The notes under the pieces: model-generated
Told to the model about the DNA's origin: nothing
What the model saw: only the letters and a program-made list of their open reading frames with translations
The model's database searches: none
Assembly: GCA_958510825.1 (NCBI GenBank)
Contig: OY294049.1
Location: 26,804,986 to 26,868,985 of the forward strand
Origin: Brachypterus glaber
Lineage: Eukaryota; Arthropoda; Insecta; Coleoptera; Kateretidae
Reading direction: 5' to 3'
Length of the DNA: 64,000 nt
Translations under genes and position numbers: made by a program
In this document: positions 34,931-45,548 of the stretch, in pieces
Layout of the letters: each line of letters starts with the position of its first letter
Position numbering within the stretch: the first letter of the stretch is position 1

Positions 34931-35339
34931 AAAGCGTTGTCATTTTACAGGTAAAGTTCTGTTTCTCTATTCCATCAACTTTAACATAACAACATTTGAA
35001 TGCTTTTGTCAGTACAATAAATAACGCGATATTGTATCATATAAATGATTCAAGCAATCATTTTTTTATAAATTAACTCTTTTTAGAAAGTCGCTTAGTG
35101 CAGAAACATTTGAAATAATCTACAAGTAAAACGCACTAAGTGACTGTGCCTATTGCCAGATAAAATTTTAATCAAAATCAAATTGGTGCGTTTTGTATAG
35201 TGGGTAACTCCCTTGGCAGTCCACCTAGAAGTTAGTTCGGTTTACCTATACATAAATCATCAAAAATTAATAACAGTTCCATTAAAATCCCATTTTTGCA
35301 AAAAAGTGACTTAGTGCCTTTTACTTGTAAGCCGACGAT

Positions 35340-36172
35340 ATACAATATTTAATAAATGGTATTACTTTTTGATATATATATTTTTTTAAATAAAAACATA
35401 TAACTTATTATGACGAACCATGATTTATTATGAAAGCAATTTTATTACAGTTAATTTTTTCCATTTTTGTGCATTTGAAAAAGGGTTCCTAATTTCGGAC
35501 ATATCCGATTTTTTTTTTCAAGAATAAATCTGGATTCCATTGCTTATATTTCTTGTTATTCCTTGACATTTAATAAGTAATTTAATTATTTTTACGAAAT
35601 ACTATATGACCCATAATTTTAGATTCACAATTTCTAATATCTTAGAATCTTAAGTAATTTTCTCTTTTTTAGAATTGTGTATCTTAGTTTGTTGTATCAT
35701 TATAATAATTATAATTAATGGTTAGTTATCCTGAAGAATAATTACCTTTCGGATATCCGAAATTGGGAACCAAATGCACAAAAATGATATATCCGAAATT
35801 AGGCAACTTTCTGCTTTTTAGATTAGAAATTTGTAAAATGTTTATGTTTTTAAATTGCTTAATTATAACTAGTAGATCAACTTAACTAACATAGTAACTT
35901 ACCCAAGACAAAAACACCATTTTTTATAACGATTATTTATAAAATAAACAAGCATGCTAATGCAAATGAGCACAAAACTGCCATTTGCAATATAAACGAT
36001 TTGTGCTGCCATTTAAAGGGGAGAAGATCTACGGTTATTATATTACAGGACGGATTTAGTTTGACTTTTGACTTTACATAAAAGTAGGTTTCTGTTTATC
36101 TCTGCAGATAGTATTTTAAATACACTACTATCCGAAATTAGGAAACCATCCGAAATTAGGCGCCTTTCCTCT
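35340..36172. repeat. Cluster of CCTAATTTCGGATAT motifs in both orientations
   Basis: The motif, or its complement ATCCGAAATTAGG, occurs near 35488, 35757 (as AATTTCGG variant), 35793, 36128 and 36148. The 35462-35510 copy and the 35750-35810 copies form an inverted pair that also shares CATTTTTGTGCATTTG. The cluster resembles subterminal repeats of the outer nested element. Non-coding. Confidence 0.6.
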
Positions 36173-36589
36173 ACTTAACATACTTGCGGATACAAACTTT
36201 TGATCTGAATATTATGTACTTGTTTTTAGTAATTATTTCTCTGTGTGCATAAGTCTAATTTACAGATTTATGATCAAAAACTACGTCGCGTAAACATGTG
36301 TAAACTATATGTTAAAAATATCGTAAAATATATCCTTGCTGTATCCTTGGTAACTTCTAAGCTTTTAAATTTGATTACTTATATCTTTAAATTCTTCGTA
36401 GATTTTATTATCTTTTTCGAGAAACAAGTAACAAAGTAACTAAAGTTAGTCATTTAAAGTTTAACGAAATTTGATTGAATTGAAATTTATTTCATAATAC
36501 GAAAGGAAAATGAAAAATTATTTGCAAAAAAAAAATTTCTTAATTATTTCATGAAAACTTGCTGTCTGGAAATAATTACAACCGGGGCG
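36173..36589. other. Unassigned AT-rich sequence
   Basis: No coding or repeat structure recognised; the short frame at 36245-36439 has no family signature. Confidence 0.4.
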
Positions 36590-37560
36590 TCGCCCCTGCA
36601 GCTGATTTGGATGTATGTTGTGGGTATGTTACCCACCTAGAAGAGTAGTCAAAAGCCAAAATACTAGGTCCCGCAAAAAAATATGTCTAAACTGTAGCGA
36701 TTATTCTTTTTATTTTCACATTTCCCACTTGAATTTGGGTATTTTCGATTACGCAGAGGTGTTTTGTACTAAGTAGCTGAAAATTGGTTTTCTAGTGTAA
36801 AATTGAACAAGGAATAAGAATATGGCCACAGATTTGACCTAAGACAAATATCTCCAAAAATATTGGCCAAAAACGCTCAAAATTGACCAAAAAAGTGCCA
36901 AATCTGGGGAAAGGGCCAAAAAATCTTCTTTTTTTTTGACTATCCGAGGCGGCTATCTTGTAGAGTATTAACCAACGAATCCAATCAGCACAAGCCCAGA
37001 ATTTTAGGACAAACCGTTTAGAAACTGAGCGGCTCCAAAGCTGGAGGTTTTTGTTTTATTTCAAAAATCTGAACCCTCGTGGGACAATTTAATTTTTCCA
37101 CCCCGGACGTAAAATATATTTTTTATTTATCAGACTCACTTTTAGTAACCTCAAAAACCCTAATATACTAATTTTTTCAAAAATTAACATCGCCTCAGGG
37201 GGTGGATTTAGATTTTTTTATTCTAAAATTCAGTTTTAGCAACCTCGTAAGCCCCTTTATACAAATTTTCACAAAAATCACCCCCCACCCGGGGGGTAAA
37301 TATTTTAAAATATTTTCCATATTTTCCCCCTAAGGGGCGGGTGGTAATTTTTGTAAAAATTGATATATTCGGGTTTGCAGGTTGCTAAAAGTGAATCTGT
37401 AAATAAAAAAATAATTTTACTCGCGAAAAGTGAAAAATGTGAAAAAAAAAAAATGGCTACAGTTTAGACAATAAATTTTGGCTGGACATAGTATTTTGGC
37501 TTTTGACTACTCTTTAGGTGGGTAACATGCCCACAAAAAATCAGCCAAATCGGAGGAGTC
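36590..37560. mobile_element. Palindromic element, about 0.97 kb
   Basis: The left arm (GTTGTGGGTATGTTACCCAC, then AGAGTAGTCAAAAGCC, AAAATACTA, GTCTAAACTGTAGC) is mirrored in order at 37455-37550. Central blocks with CCCCCCACCC/GGGCGGGTGG also pair. Non-coding. The left end lies next to a short hairpin (GGGGCGTCGCCCC, 36584-36596). Confidence 0.8.
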
Positions 37561-37673
37561 GATGTCAAGTGTGACTATTCTTAAATAATTTTACTCACAA
37601 TAAAATATCCAAATCAGTCAAATCGGAGGGGGTCGATGTCAAGTGTGACTGTTCTTAAATAATGTTACTCTGT
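37541..37673. repeat. Two tandem copies of a 73-bp unit
   Basis: TCAGCCAAATCGGAGGAGTC... at 37541 and TCAGTCAAATCGGAGGGGGT... at 37614 share GATGTCAAGTGTGACT and TTCTTAAATAAT. The first copy starts within the right arm of the palindrome, so the arm end was duplicated outward. Confidence 0.9.
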
Positions 37674-37780
37674 ATTTATCCGTTTTAAGGTCTACCTGAC
37701 CTAAACACCGATTTTTCGATGTCAGCCAGTCTGTCCGTCCGTTCTTTCAGAGGCACACAGGGTATAGCATGTGGCAGGCC

Positions 37781-38803
37781 GGGCGCCACCGTTACCATTT
37801 ATAGACTTTACCGCGCATTGACTTTACCACGAAAGCCATTACTGCGAAGAAAATTACCCCGAGGGGGTCAAACCCATAGTCTTTACCGCGAAAACTAAAA
37901 CCAACATTTTTTTGTAACAAGAAAAATAGTTAAAAAATAAAACAAAATATATGTTTTTATGTGTCCCAAAAGTAGACGATCAAATGAAAGGGGGTGGTGG
38001 AGGAGGTCATTTCCAATTGAAATAACCGTATAGGTTGTTATCCAATTGTTGATGGTTTAAAAGTTATTTCAGGTTTTGTATTTTTCCTTAAAATCGCCAA
38101 GTTTGCTCAGTAAAATAAAAATATTAAAAAATATATGACTTCTTTGGTAATTATATTTTTTATATTTCAACAAAATAATATTCTTGAAATGTGTTAGCTC
38201 TTGTCTTATTTAAAAAAATATTTTCTGAGCACTATTTGTTCACAACAAAATGTTAGTTGATTTTTGAATAGCGCTGACAGAAAAAGGGGTGCTACAGAAA
38301 GTTGACCAACTATCAGAAAAAGTTGTTTACTTTTGGGACACCCTGTACATATAGCTGCTAGGTCCTTAAGCACTTCCAAAAAAATGTCTTTTCTTTTATG
38401 TATATACAACTTTTATATTAAGCGTGGTCTTTGCCCTAGCACTTTTCACAACTTCGATCGACATGAGGATTAATAAAAATTAATCGATATAAATTTAATA
38501 GAAAAAAACACACATAGAAAAAAACAAAACCAAACACAGAATTGTTTGAAAACCTTAACCAAACTGCCATCAATCCCGCGGAAAAACCCGTACGTAAAAA
38601 TAAAAATAAAATATACAAAATGGCTTTTTCGCTGTAAAAGTCATGAGCGGTAAAGACCGTTTGTACTAATGGACTGCGCGGTAATGTTCTTCGCGATAAA
38701 AGTAAATGCGCGGTAATGGCTTGTCGCGGTAATTGCAATCACGGTAATGGACGGTTTGGCAATGGTATTCGCGGTAATTTTTTCGCTGTAAAGTCCGGCG
38801 CCC
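37781..38803. mobile_element. GGGCGCC-ended element with CGCGGTAAT repeats
   Basis: Ends are GGGCGCC and GGCGCCC. The right 170 bases (38640-38795) contain at least eight copies of a CGCGGTAAT-like 9-mer at 12-25 bp spacing. The left 130 bases (37790-37905) contain about five in the opposite orientation (TTACCGCG). Such clustered inverted subterminal repeats are typical of transposase-binding ends. The interior is occupied by another MITE (37952-38345). No transposase. Confidence 0.6.
37952..38345. mobile_element. MITE with GTGTCCCAAAAGTA ends
   Basis: ATGTGTCCCAAAAGTAGAC at about 37960 is mirrored by TTTACTTTTGGGACACCCTG TA ending 38345-38347. The right end is CAGGGTGTCCCAAAAGTA after inversion, with a TA flank; the left terminus is degenerate. 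About 394 bp, nested and non-coding. Confidence 0.6.
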
Positions 38804-39599
38804 AAAAGGCCGAAACCTAGCTTTATACTTAAGACTTTTAGGGTTTTTTTTTCAGGGGGTTTTTCTTCCTTTTTCCTAACTGACCCAAATAATGGTGGGA
38901 TACTGATGAACAAAAATCGAAAAATTTGGTATTTGTAAAAATGGCTCTAACGATTTTGCTTAAATTTTTGTATGTTAAAAATAAATATTAAAATAACAGC
39001 ATGCTATTACTGTTTTTTCCCGGAAAAATCACAATATGGCGTATTTTTTTGCAATTTTGGCGAAGGCGAGTTAAAATTTATATTTGGTTGTTGCTTTCTC
39101 ATATTTATCACCTAGTTTTGCTTTGCCATTTTGAAATTTTTTAAAAAATTTTGGGATAGCCTTGTTTAACGTTAAAGCAACATCAGATCCCCTCTTCTAT
39201 TTTGTACTATGAATAATGTTTGAAAGTGGTTCATTTCAATTATATTTAGTAAATATAATTGCAGGATTTTAATTATCACATTTTGAATAAAATAAAATAA
39301 AATAAATGAAGACCTTACCTGTATGTTTTTATCAATGCAGAAAAAACTTCAAACTAAGCCAATTAGCAGCTGGAATACTTGCTTTGTCTTATTGTCAGAT
39401 AATTATATATTTTTTTCAATATGGCATTTCTAATAACAATCCACAATTATCTCTTTCATCTAAGTTAATGAAGTTTTATGAAAAAAAAAAAAAAAAAATA
39501 AAGAAATATATTTGGATGGATAAATCTGTGGCAAAATTAAATAATTAAGGGTCCTTTCGAATAAAAAGAATAAAATATATAATATATAACATATACATA
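38804..39599. other. Unassigned AT-rich sequence
   Basis: No gene recognised. A small hairpin (TATATTTAGTAAATATA) lies at about 39240-39257, with (AAAAT)n near 39288-39305. The ORF at 39306-39548 is low-complexity at its end and lacks family motifs. Confidence 0.45.
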
Positions 39600-41286
39600 C
39601 AGAGCGGTTCAAAAGTCACCCCCCTTCTTAACTTTTGAACGAGTCGAGATATCGACTTTAAATTTAGAACTCTTAAATAAGACAACTCTATCTTTTAGCA
39701 TATATAGGATGTCCAGTAAATGATGCCATTAAATTGATTCTACATAGGAAAATATGAAAAAAGTTCCTAAAAATATATGTCTAAAAATGCGTCGTAAGGG
39801 AGCTAAGCCCCTTTGAATGTGGCTAAAAAATAAACCGAATTTTTTAGCTACTTTCAAAGGGGCTTAGCTCCCTTACGACGCATTTTAGACATATCGTCTT
39901 GTAAATTTCAGGACGTAGCGACGCGTGCACGCGCGTGGTTCCTCAATTTTTTTCGATTTTGAGATTTTGGACGCTTTATATTATCAATTTACATCTAAAA
40001 AATAAGTTTCACCTGTTATTTTTTTCAATAACAAAAATATAAGCAAAATAGTAACGCCATATCTTAGATGATTAAAAATTAATAAATTTTTAAACCTCGT
40101 TTGGACTAGTTAACTGACTATTTTGTAACGCACTTTTTGCATTTGACAACGCTTTTTTGACATCTTATGCGCATGTTATAAAAGTTTTTGAAGTTTAAAT
40201 GTTTAAAGTGAAAAAGTGAAAAAGTGTTTCTTTTAAAAGGCGAATTATTGGTAAATATTTTTACTTGTTATATTAACTATATATTCTGCCAATATATGAA
40301 TAAAAAGTTGCTTTTTTATTCAATATCCCAGGTAAACCTTCGTAAAATTACAGCTTGCGTATCCTTTATAATACCTAGTAGTTTCGCAGTACGAAATTCA
40401 CACACCTTCTTATACACAGATTTTTCACAAAAATAATGGTAAAACAATCTAAATTTATAGAATACTTAGGTGTTAAAGAAACACAGTATTAACACGAATA
40501 AGTTTGAAATAATTATTCTTAAAACTACTCTTTATTTTGTTCTATGAATCAACCATGACAAAATAACCTTGGCAAAATGACAGTTGGAATAACTTGACAT
40601 TGCGCGTGAGATCCGCTAATAATGTTTCAAAGCTCGTTCAAATTTTTTTATTAATTTTGAGCATTAAAATGTCGTATCTATAAACATAAGTTTTTTATTT
40701 GTATTTATTATTTTATACACAATAAAATGATTTAAGGTAAGTAATTAATTAAAAATGTATTAAGTTTATATTATATATCATAAAAAAGTATATTTTCAAC
40801 CTATTAATAATGCGAGAAAGAGTTATTTTTCATTCCTGTAAAGTTGTCTTTTTATATTTTTTAATTTTTTTAAACATTTTTTTTTGTCAAAATTTCTCTA
40901 AAAATATCAAAAATTTTTTTAAAGATAACTTTTAAACTAATTTTAAATGACATAAAAAAAATTTACAAAAATAAAAATAAAAAATCGGATTTTTTACCAA
41001 AAAAAAAAAATTAAAAATCAAAACCTTAAAAAAATTGTTTAAAAAATTAAAAAATATACAGTCCAATAAATAATATTATTTGATTTAAAATGATGTATCA
41101 CGCAATCCCCCTTTCCATTAAAAAAATGTCCCCCATGCCCCCTGCCCGCATTTTAAGAGCTAAAAGTATCAAATATATGTTAAACGATAGTTTAAGTTGT
41201 CTTATTAAAGAGTTCTAAATTTGAAGTCGATAACTCAACTCGTTCAAAAGTTGAGAAGGGGGAGGGGTGACTTTTGGACAGCTCTG
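39600..41286. mobile_element. MITE M, copy 2, interrupted
   Basis: CAGAGCGGTTCAAAAGTCAC at the left and, inverted, CAGAGCTGTCCAAAAGTCAC at the right, flanked by TA. The left arm is intact to AGCATATATA (39709), and the family sequence resumes near 40845 (TTTAATTTTTTTAAACATTT). Compared with copy 1, about 1.1 kb of foreign DNA replaces roughly 100-150 bp. The foreign part begins with a foldback-superfamily fragment. Confidence 0.8.
39775..39894. repeat. Near-perfect 50-bp-stem hairpin from the foldback superfamily
   Basis: ATATGTCTAAAAATGCGTCG TAAGGGAGCTAAGCCCCTTT... is mirrored almost exactly across a loop of about 20 nt. The stem repeats the conserved foldback block GTAAGGGAGCTA.GCCCCTTT also seen at 61930, which shows one arm folding onto a second arm after deletion of the middle. 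Confidence 0.85.
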
Positions 41287-41629
41287 TATATGCATAACAT
41301 ATTATGTTATACTGTGACTCACATATTTCGCCGTTGCAGACACATGATGATCTAAAAATTCTCAGGTATAATTAAAGATATTAGGATGTTTCTTTTATTG
41401 TAAAAAGACGGATGCCTACGGCGCGGCGTGATGCTAACCACATCACCTCATATCATAAGATAATAAGCAAGAATTTTCGGATAAAAAAATAGCTTTAAAA
41501 ATGCCAAAAATTGCATTTTAACCTTTTGGAACAGGGTCACACATACATATTTTATTTTTTTTTCCATCATGGTCAAGAAAATCTTTGTAGTTTTTTTCAT
41601 TCGAAATGACCCTTAAATAGTATATTAAA
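41287..41629. other. Unassigned sequence
   Basis: Contains a less AT-rich stretch (GCCTACGGCGCGGCGTGATGC near 41415) without a recognisable tRNA-like box pair or frame. Confidence 0.35.
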
Positions 41630-42365
41630 GTACTAGTTTCATAACATACTTTTTAGCGCACGAGTAAAAGTTTAGAAAACGAGTCGCTTGCGGAGAGTTT
41701 TCTAAAGTACTAAAGAGCTAAAAACGTGTCATGAAACGAGTACTTTATACAATTTTTTCTATTTTCCTTTAAAATTTTAAAAAACTTACATTTAATTTGA
41801 TGACTGATTTAGAGATTTTTGTTTCGGGTTGGCATTACAGTATTCGCCATGTTTAAAATTTTAACAACGAATATTATTTTGATATATTTTATATCCATGT
41901 CTTCTCTTTTTCACTGCAAGTTGTTTCGTTATATTTATTAATATAAACGAATGAATATTTAAATATTCATAAAATAATTACTTATAAAATAAAGTACGTT
42001 GGGTTAACAAAACTACATATTTAAGACTCTGAAGAAAGAGAAGTGAGGACGAATGAATCCCACTCTCTGCTTTTATTAACTACGTGACGTCATACATAAT
42101 GGTGGTACCTATTAAGGTGGTTTCACACTATATCTGACACAAGTAACCAAGCCAAATTTTCAACAAGGTAAAAAATAACCTAAACACAAAAGTTAGTAGA
42201 AAATTAAACTTTAAAGCGACGTTAACATTTTTACGGAAAACATCAAGCGATAGGCTTTTGTCTGTTGCCAACCCAAAAAAAAAGTAGGGACCTCTTATGG
42301 GCCTATAAGAACAAGCAAAATGATTTTGATTATGAGCTTATAAGAGTCGCAAAATAGAAAAATAA
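41630..42365 (-). repeat. Dispersed repeat E, copy 2, with an insertion
   Basis: Reverse-complement relative of 7140-7610, with the same landmarks in reverse order (GTTTCATAACATAC, CGGGTTGGCATTACAG, TTTTTCACTGCAAG, AAGTAACCAAGCC, CAAGCGATAGGCTTTTGTCT). The alignment is broken once, at CAAGT, by the 218-bp insert. Confidence 0.8.
41922..42139. mobile_element. Candidate solo LTR (218 bp)
   Basis: The insert begins TGTTTCG and ends CTGACA, i.e. TGT...ACA. It is flanked by a 5-bp direct repeat CAAGT at 41917-41921 and 42140-42144. The paralogue at about 7320 has a single CAAGT, confirming the empty site. TG...CA ends, 5-bp duplication and a TATAAAATAAAG box inside fit a solo LTR of an LTR retrotransposon. 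No primer-binding site or internal region is present to test it. Confidence 0.55.
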
Positions 42366-42569
42366 TATTTGTATATGATATAAAACACGTGTTCACGCAG
42401 TAACCTTGCTGCTAGTAGGAAATTACTTAGTAATGAATCCCCTAATTCTAGTATTAACTCGATTTAGATCTAATTATACTAATAGAGATATTAGGAATTT
42501 CTAGAGATTAAACAAACATTAGTTAACATATTAAATCTAATCTATTTAGATTAAAATAAACTACCGACG

Positions 42570-43639
42570 CACTATGTTGCCAACGGGAAAAAAAGTGTCC
42601 ATAAATAGGAAAATGAAATTTAGAAGTAAGGCTCGAAAGCCATTTAAAGTTATTCACAATACTTTTCTACATTAAAAAAATTCATTCATTTGATTTGCAA
42701 TAAATTTGGGAATATGCGCCAATGCGATATTCATGTCGATGCACAACGGTTGCTTAAAAACCTATTTTGACATGCTTACACAAAAATATCCTAATTTCTT
42801 AACAAACTAATATTTTTGCTTAAAATTTGGAAGAAGCATAGCAAGTATATGTCTTAAACCTCTTCAGGGATATAGGCACATATGTGTACGTTTAAAAATA
42901 AACTCCGCAAAATGAAAATCACCAAATTCCTTATTGCTCAGTGACTATAGCTGTTGCCATTTGCTTTGTTTCCAACCACAAGCGACATCCAATGGCCAAG
43001 ATTCGCATATCTTCAGTTGTTTTAACAATAAAAAGCATTTTTAACTTTTGCTACTAAATTAATTTAAATAAAAAATCCCTGAAGAGGTTAAAGATGCATT
43101 TATAAATATATACCAAAAAACATTTTTTACGTAAAATTCTGGCGGTAAATATTAGGCCCTTTTTTTTACGTGTCTGTGGCACATACATACGTAAAACTAA
43201 GTATGTAATAGTAATACTGTTTAAATATTAGTGTGAACATTTTGGCCCATTCGAAGATATAAGCATTTCTTTTTCGATATTTTTTGACGTTTTTGACATT
43301 TTTTAAAATTTTATATCAAACATTTCGAGCCGGCTTTTTACGGTTGGGTACTCATTTCTAAAAAAAACTATTGAGCCAGGGAAGCTAAAATTTGGTAAGC
43401 AGGTAGTTCTTACCCTAAATAAACGAAATATAATTATTTAGACCCAGAGGTGGCGTGTAAAAATATATGTTACAAATAAGTCAAAAAACAGTCCTCAAAT
43501 GAACACTTTTAGTCCTAAAACTTCAATATTAAAACTCAAAATTGTGACAAAACTATTTTTTGATGTATATTAAAGTGTTCCCACTTTATTTTAATGATAA
43601 AATAATTTTGAACACTTTTTTTCATTTGGCGACATAGTG
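42570..43639. mobile_element. Transib-like non-autonomous element (1070 bp)
   Basis: Ends are CACTATGTTGCCAACGGG and, inverted, CACTATGTCGCCAAATG. Target duplication CGACG lies at 42565-42569 and 43640-43644, matching the CGNCG preference reported for Transib. The outer approximately 120-150 bp at each end are homologous to the 217-bp copy at 15521, and about 850 bp of extra sequence lies between. I see no transposase, so it is either a less-deleted derivative or an interrupted MITE. Confidence 0.82.
42859..43087. mobile_element. TTAA-target MITE (piggyBac-like by target)
   Basis: CCTCTTCAGGGAT is mirrored by ATCCCTGAAGAGG. TTAA lies at 42854-42857 (one extra A before the repeat) and at 43088-43091. 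Short inverted repeats beginning CC with TTAA flanks suggest piggyBac, but no transposase is present. Nested inside the Transib-like element. Confidence 0.6.
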
Positions 43640-43794
43640 CGACGCAGAGGCAAAAATAAACATTATAACAAATATGTAGTGACAGATCAATCGTTTTTTG
43701 GCGTTAATAATAAAGCTATTAAAATAAAACTTAAATTATTATACTTATTAAACTATTCTTTAATCTATTAACATTGATCAAACAAATCTTAATA

Positions 43795-44130
43795 TTATTA
43801 TACTATTCCCAGCGCCTGGGCTAAAATAATATTATACGGTGTTTCGAATTTTCGAACATTTTTAAAAATCGTCCTAGACAAAAAATTCTTAGATGCAATT
43901 TTTTTTTTCATGAAAAAATAAGAAACTTTTTTTTATCCATCTGTCCGTCCGTCTGATGTCACGATTTTTGTGTACACTACAACTCAAGAACGAATTATCC
44001 TATCGATTTGAAAATTTCAGAAAGAATAAAGTATTATAAGGGGAATATCCCTGTTGTTTTTGAAACTAATCCCCCTAAAATCTAAAAAGTTATGGGGTCA
44101 AACTTTTAAAAAAATCGAAAAGCGCTGAAA
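43795..44130 (+). repeat. Dispersed repeat K, copy 1
   Basis: Same-strand relative of 45025-45300. Shared, in order: TTATTATACTATTC.CAGCGC, AATA.TATTATACGGT, CAA.AACTCAAGAACGAAT, TCGA, AATCCCCC and AAAAGTTATGGGG. It also has CTGTCCGTCCGTCTG near 43947, absent in copy 2. Non-coding; class unknown. Confidence 0.65.
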
Positions 44131-44396
44131 GAAAATTTCGATTAACCCGTTGACTTTTTTTCAGAGAAATGGTTTATTTTTCACATTTTTTTTTAATTTT
44201 AAGTCTACACTGAAGGGCAATAACAAATAATGTCAAGAAAATAAAAAAAAACTTAATTTTCTACAATATAAGTTTTGCCGAGTTAACTCGGGTAAGCTGA
44301 AAAAAATAACCTACTTTCAACAAATTAATTTTATTTTTTCAATTTTTTTTTATTTGGGAAGACGCAATATACCAGTAATGGTATTTACTGTGAATA

Positions 44397-44442
44397 GTAT
44401 AAAATGGAATGCGTAGCGTTACATATATCCACGCCTTGTTAG
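44397..44442 (+). repeat. Dispersed repeat F, copy 5
   Basis: GTATAAAATGGAATGCGTAG CGTTACATATATCCACG, then CCTTGTTAG. It is preceded by TTTACTGTGAATA. It is uninterrupted at the TATA step. Confidence 0.6.
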
Positions 44443-45024
44443 ATATTACTTTCCTCAATAAAAGTCTTGCGTTAGTAAAAAAAATCGAAAAATTTTTATT
44501 GCTTTTTTATACGTTTTTGGTCGTTTTATATCCAAAAAATATGATTTTAGTAAAAAAATAAAATTCTGTCTGTCGGTCTGTCGGTCGGTCGGTCTGTGTG
44601 CCCGGGAAATCAACATTAATGCCATATCTATGTATATATGATCTAATGAAAATTCTGGCTATTCCATTTACAGGATGCCCTTTAGTTCTTGTACCAACTG
44701 TAATTACAGATAGATTATAATCTAACCATAACTTATCAATAGTTAAAGTAATAATGAAATAAGAATGGCGATTTTCTGTGATTAACATGAGTTTGACAAT
44801 GAAATGAAAATCCACTCAGATTGAAATTGGAGCCGCTTATAGAGTTTCAAAGTCAACAGTCGTTTAATGTGTCTGAAAATCTTTTCATAATATGCAATTT
44901 AATTTAAATTTTTGTTTGTTTTAAAGACTTCATCGTGCTTATTTAAAATACAGTTAGTGGAGAGATTTAATTTTGTTTTTTCATGAAAAAAAAAAACAGT
45001 TCAGCCAGAATATCTTTATTCTTT
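44443..45024. other. Non-coding with a (GTCK)n tract
   Basis: A GTCTGTCGGTCTGTCGGTCG-type tetranucleotide tract lies at 44565-44598. No gene recognised. Confidence 0.5.
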
Positions 45025-45300
45025 TTGTTTATTATACTATTCACAGCGCGGAGCGCCAGAATAGTATTATACGGTAGTTTAAAAATTCCCAAAATCTCAA
45101 AAAAACATCCTACACAAAAAATACTGAATTCTTGTTGTGGACACAATAACTCAAGAACGAATAATCCGATCGACTCAGGAAAAATCAAGTTCTATTAGGG
45201 TAAGATCCCTCTTGTTTTTAAAAATAATCCCCCGAAAAATAAAAAAGTTATGGGGGGTTAAACATTTCAAAAAATAAAAAACTATCATTTTCAAAAAAAA
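45025..45300 (+). repeat. Dispersed repeat K, copy 2
   Basis: See the shared landmarks at 43795-44130, here about 1.23 kb downstream in the same orientation and about 70-75% alike. An ORF on each strand here is a by-product of the repeat. Confidence 0.65.
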
Positions 45301-45548
45301 AATCGTTTTTTGCAAAAAAAAAATTGTAGTTTTTTTAATTTTTTTTTTAATTTTCCGTTTTTCATAAAAAGGTTTACACCTGATTATAAAAAAATGCTTA
45401 TAAAAAAATGCTAATAAAAAAATCAGTTTGTGACCGTTTTGTGTGGTCAAAGATTGCAAAAATTAATTTTTATACTTGCTTTTTCGAAAACAAAAATAGA
45501 TAGAGCAATTCTGTGAATATATTCCAATTTTACTGACTGACAAATTTA

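Larger units (their letters stand above)
30330..35335. mobile_element. Element Q, copy 2, enclosing a LINE
   Basis: GTCGGCTTACAAGTAAAGAG at 30331 is mirrored by ACTTAGTGCCTTTTACTTGT then AAGCCGAC ending about 35337. Without the LINE the element would be about 1 kb. A further internal echo of the end (CTACAAGTAAAACGCACTAA) lies at 35122. The 34.56-35.3 kb part holds a small ORF of unknown meaning. Confidence 0.6.
30037..36172. mobile_element. Outer element of a nest, CCTAATTTCGG ends
   Basis: AGAGGAAAGTCGCCTAATTT (30037) is mirrored by AAATTAGGCGCCTTTCCTCT (ending 36172), 19 of 20 bases. Directly inside, ACCATTTACAATAT (30062) is mirrored near 35345-35365, so the enclosed elements sit between the two arms. 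The arms are unequal (about 40 bp and about 830 bp). I infer an older inverted-repeat element disrupted by later insertions; no transposase is seen. Confidence 0.6.

Noticed and set aside
38436..38913. Overlapping minus-strand ORFs of 90-100 aa
   Set aside because: They are created by the CGCGGTAAT repeat cluster; the encoded peptides reflect the repeat.
41395..41450. GC-richer patch as a possible tRNA or SINE
   Set aside because: No A/B box pair or acceptor stem found.
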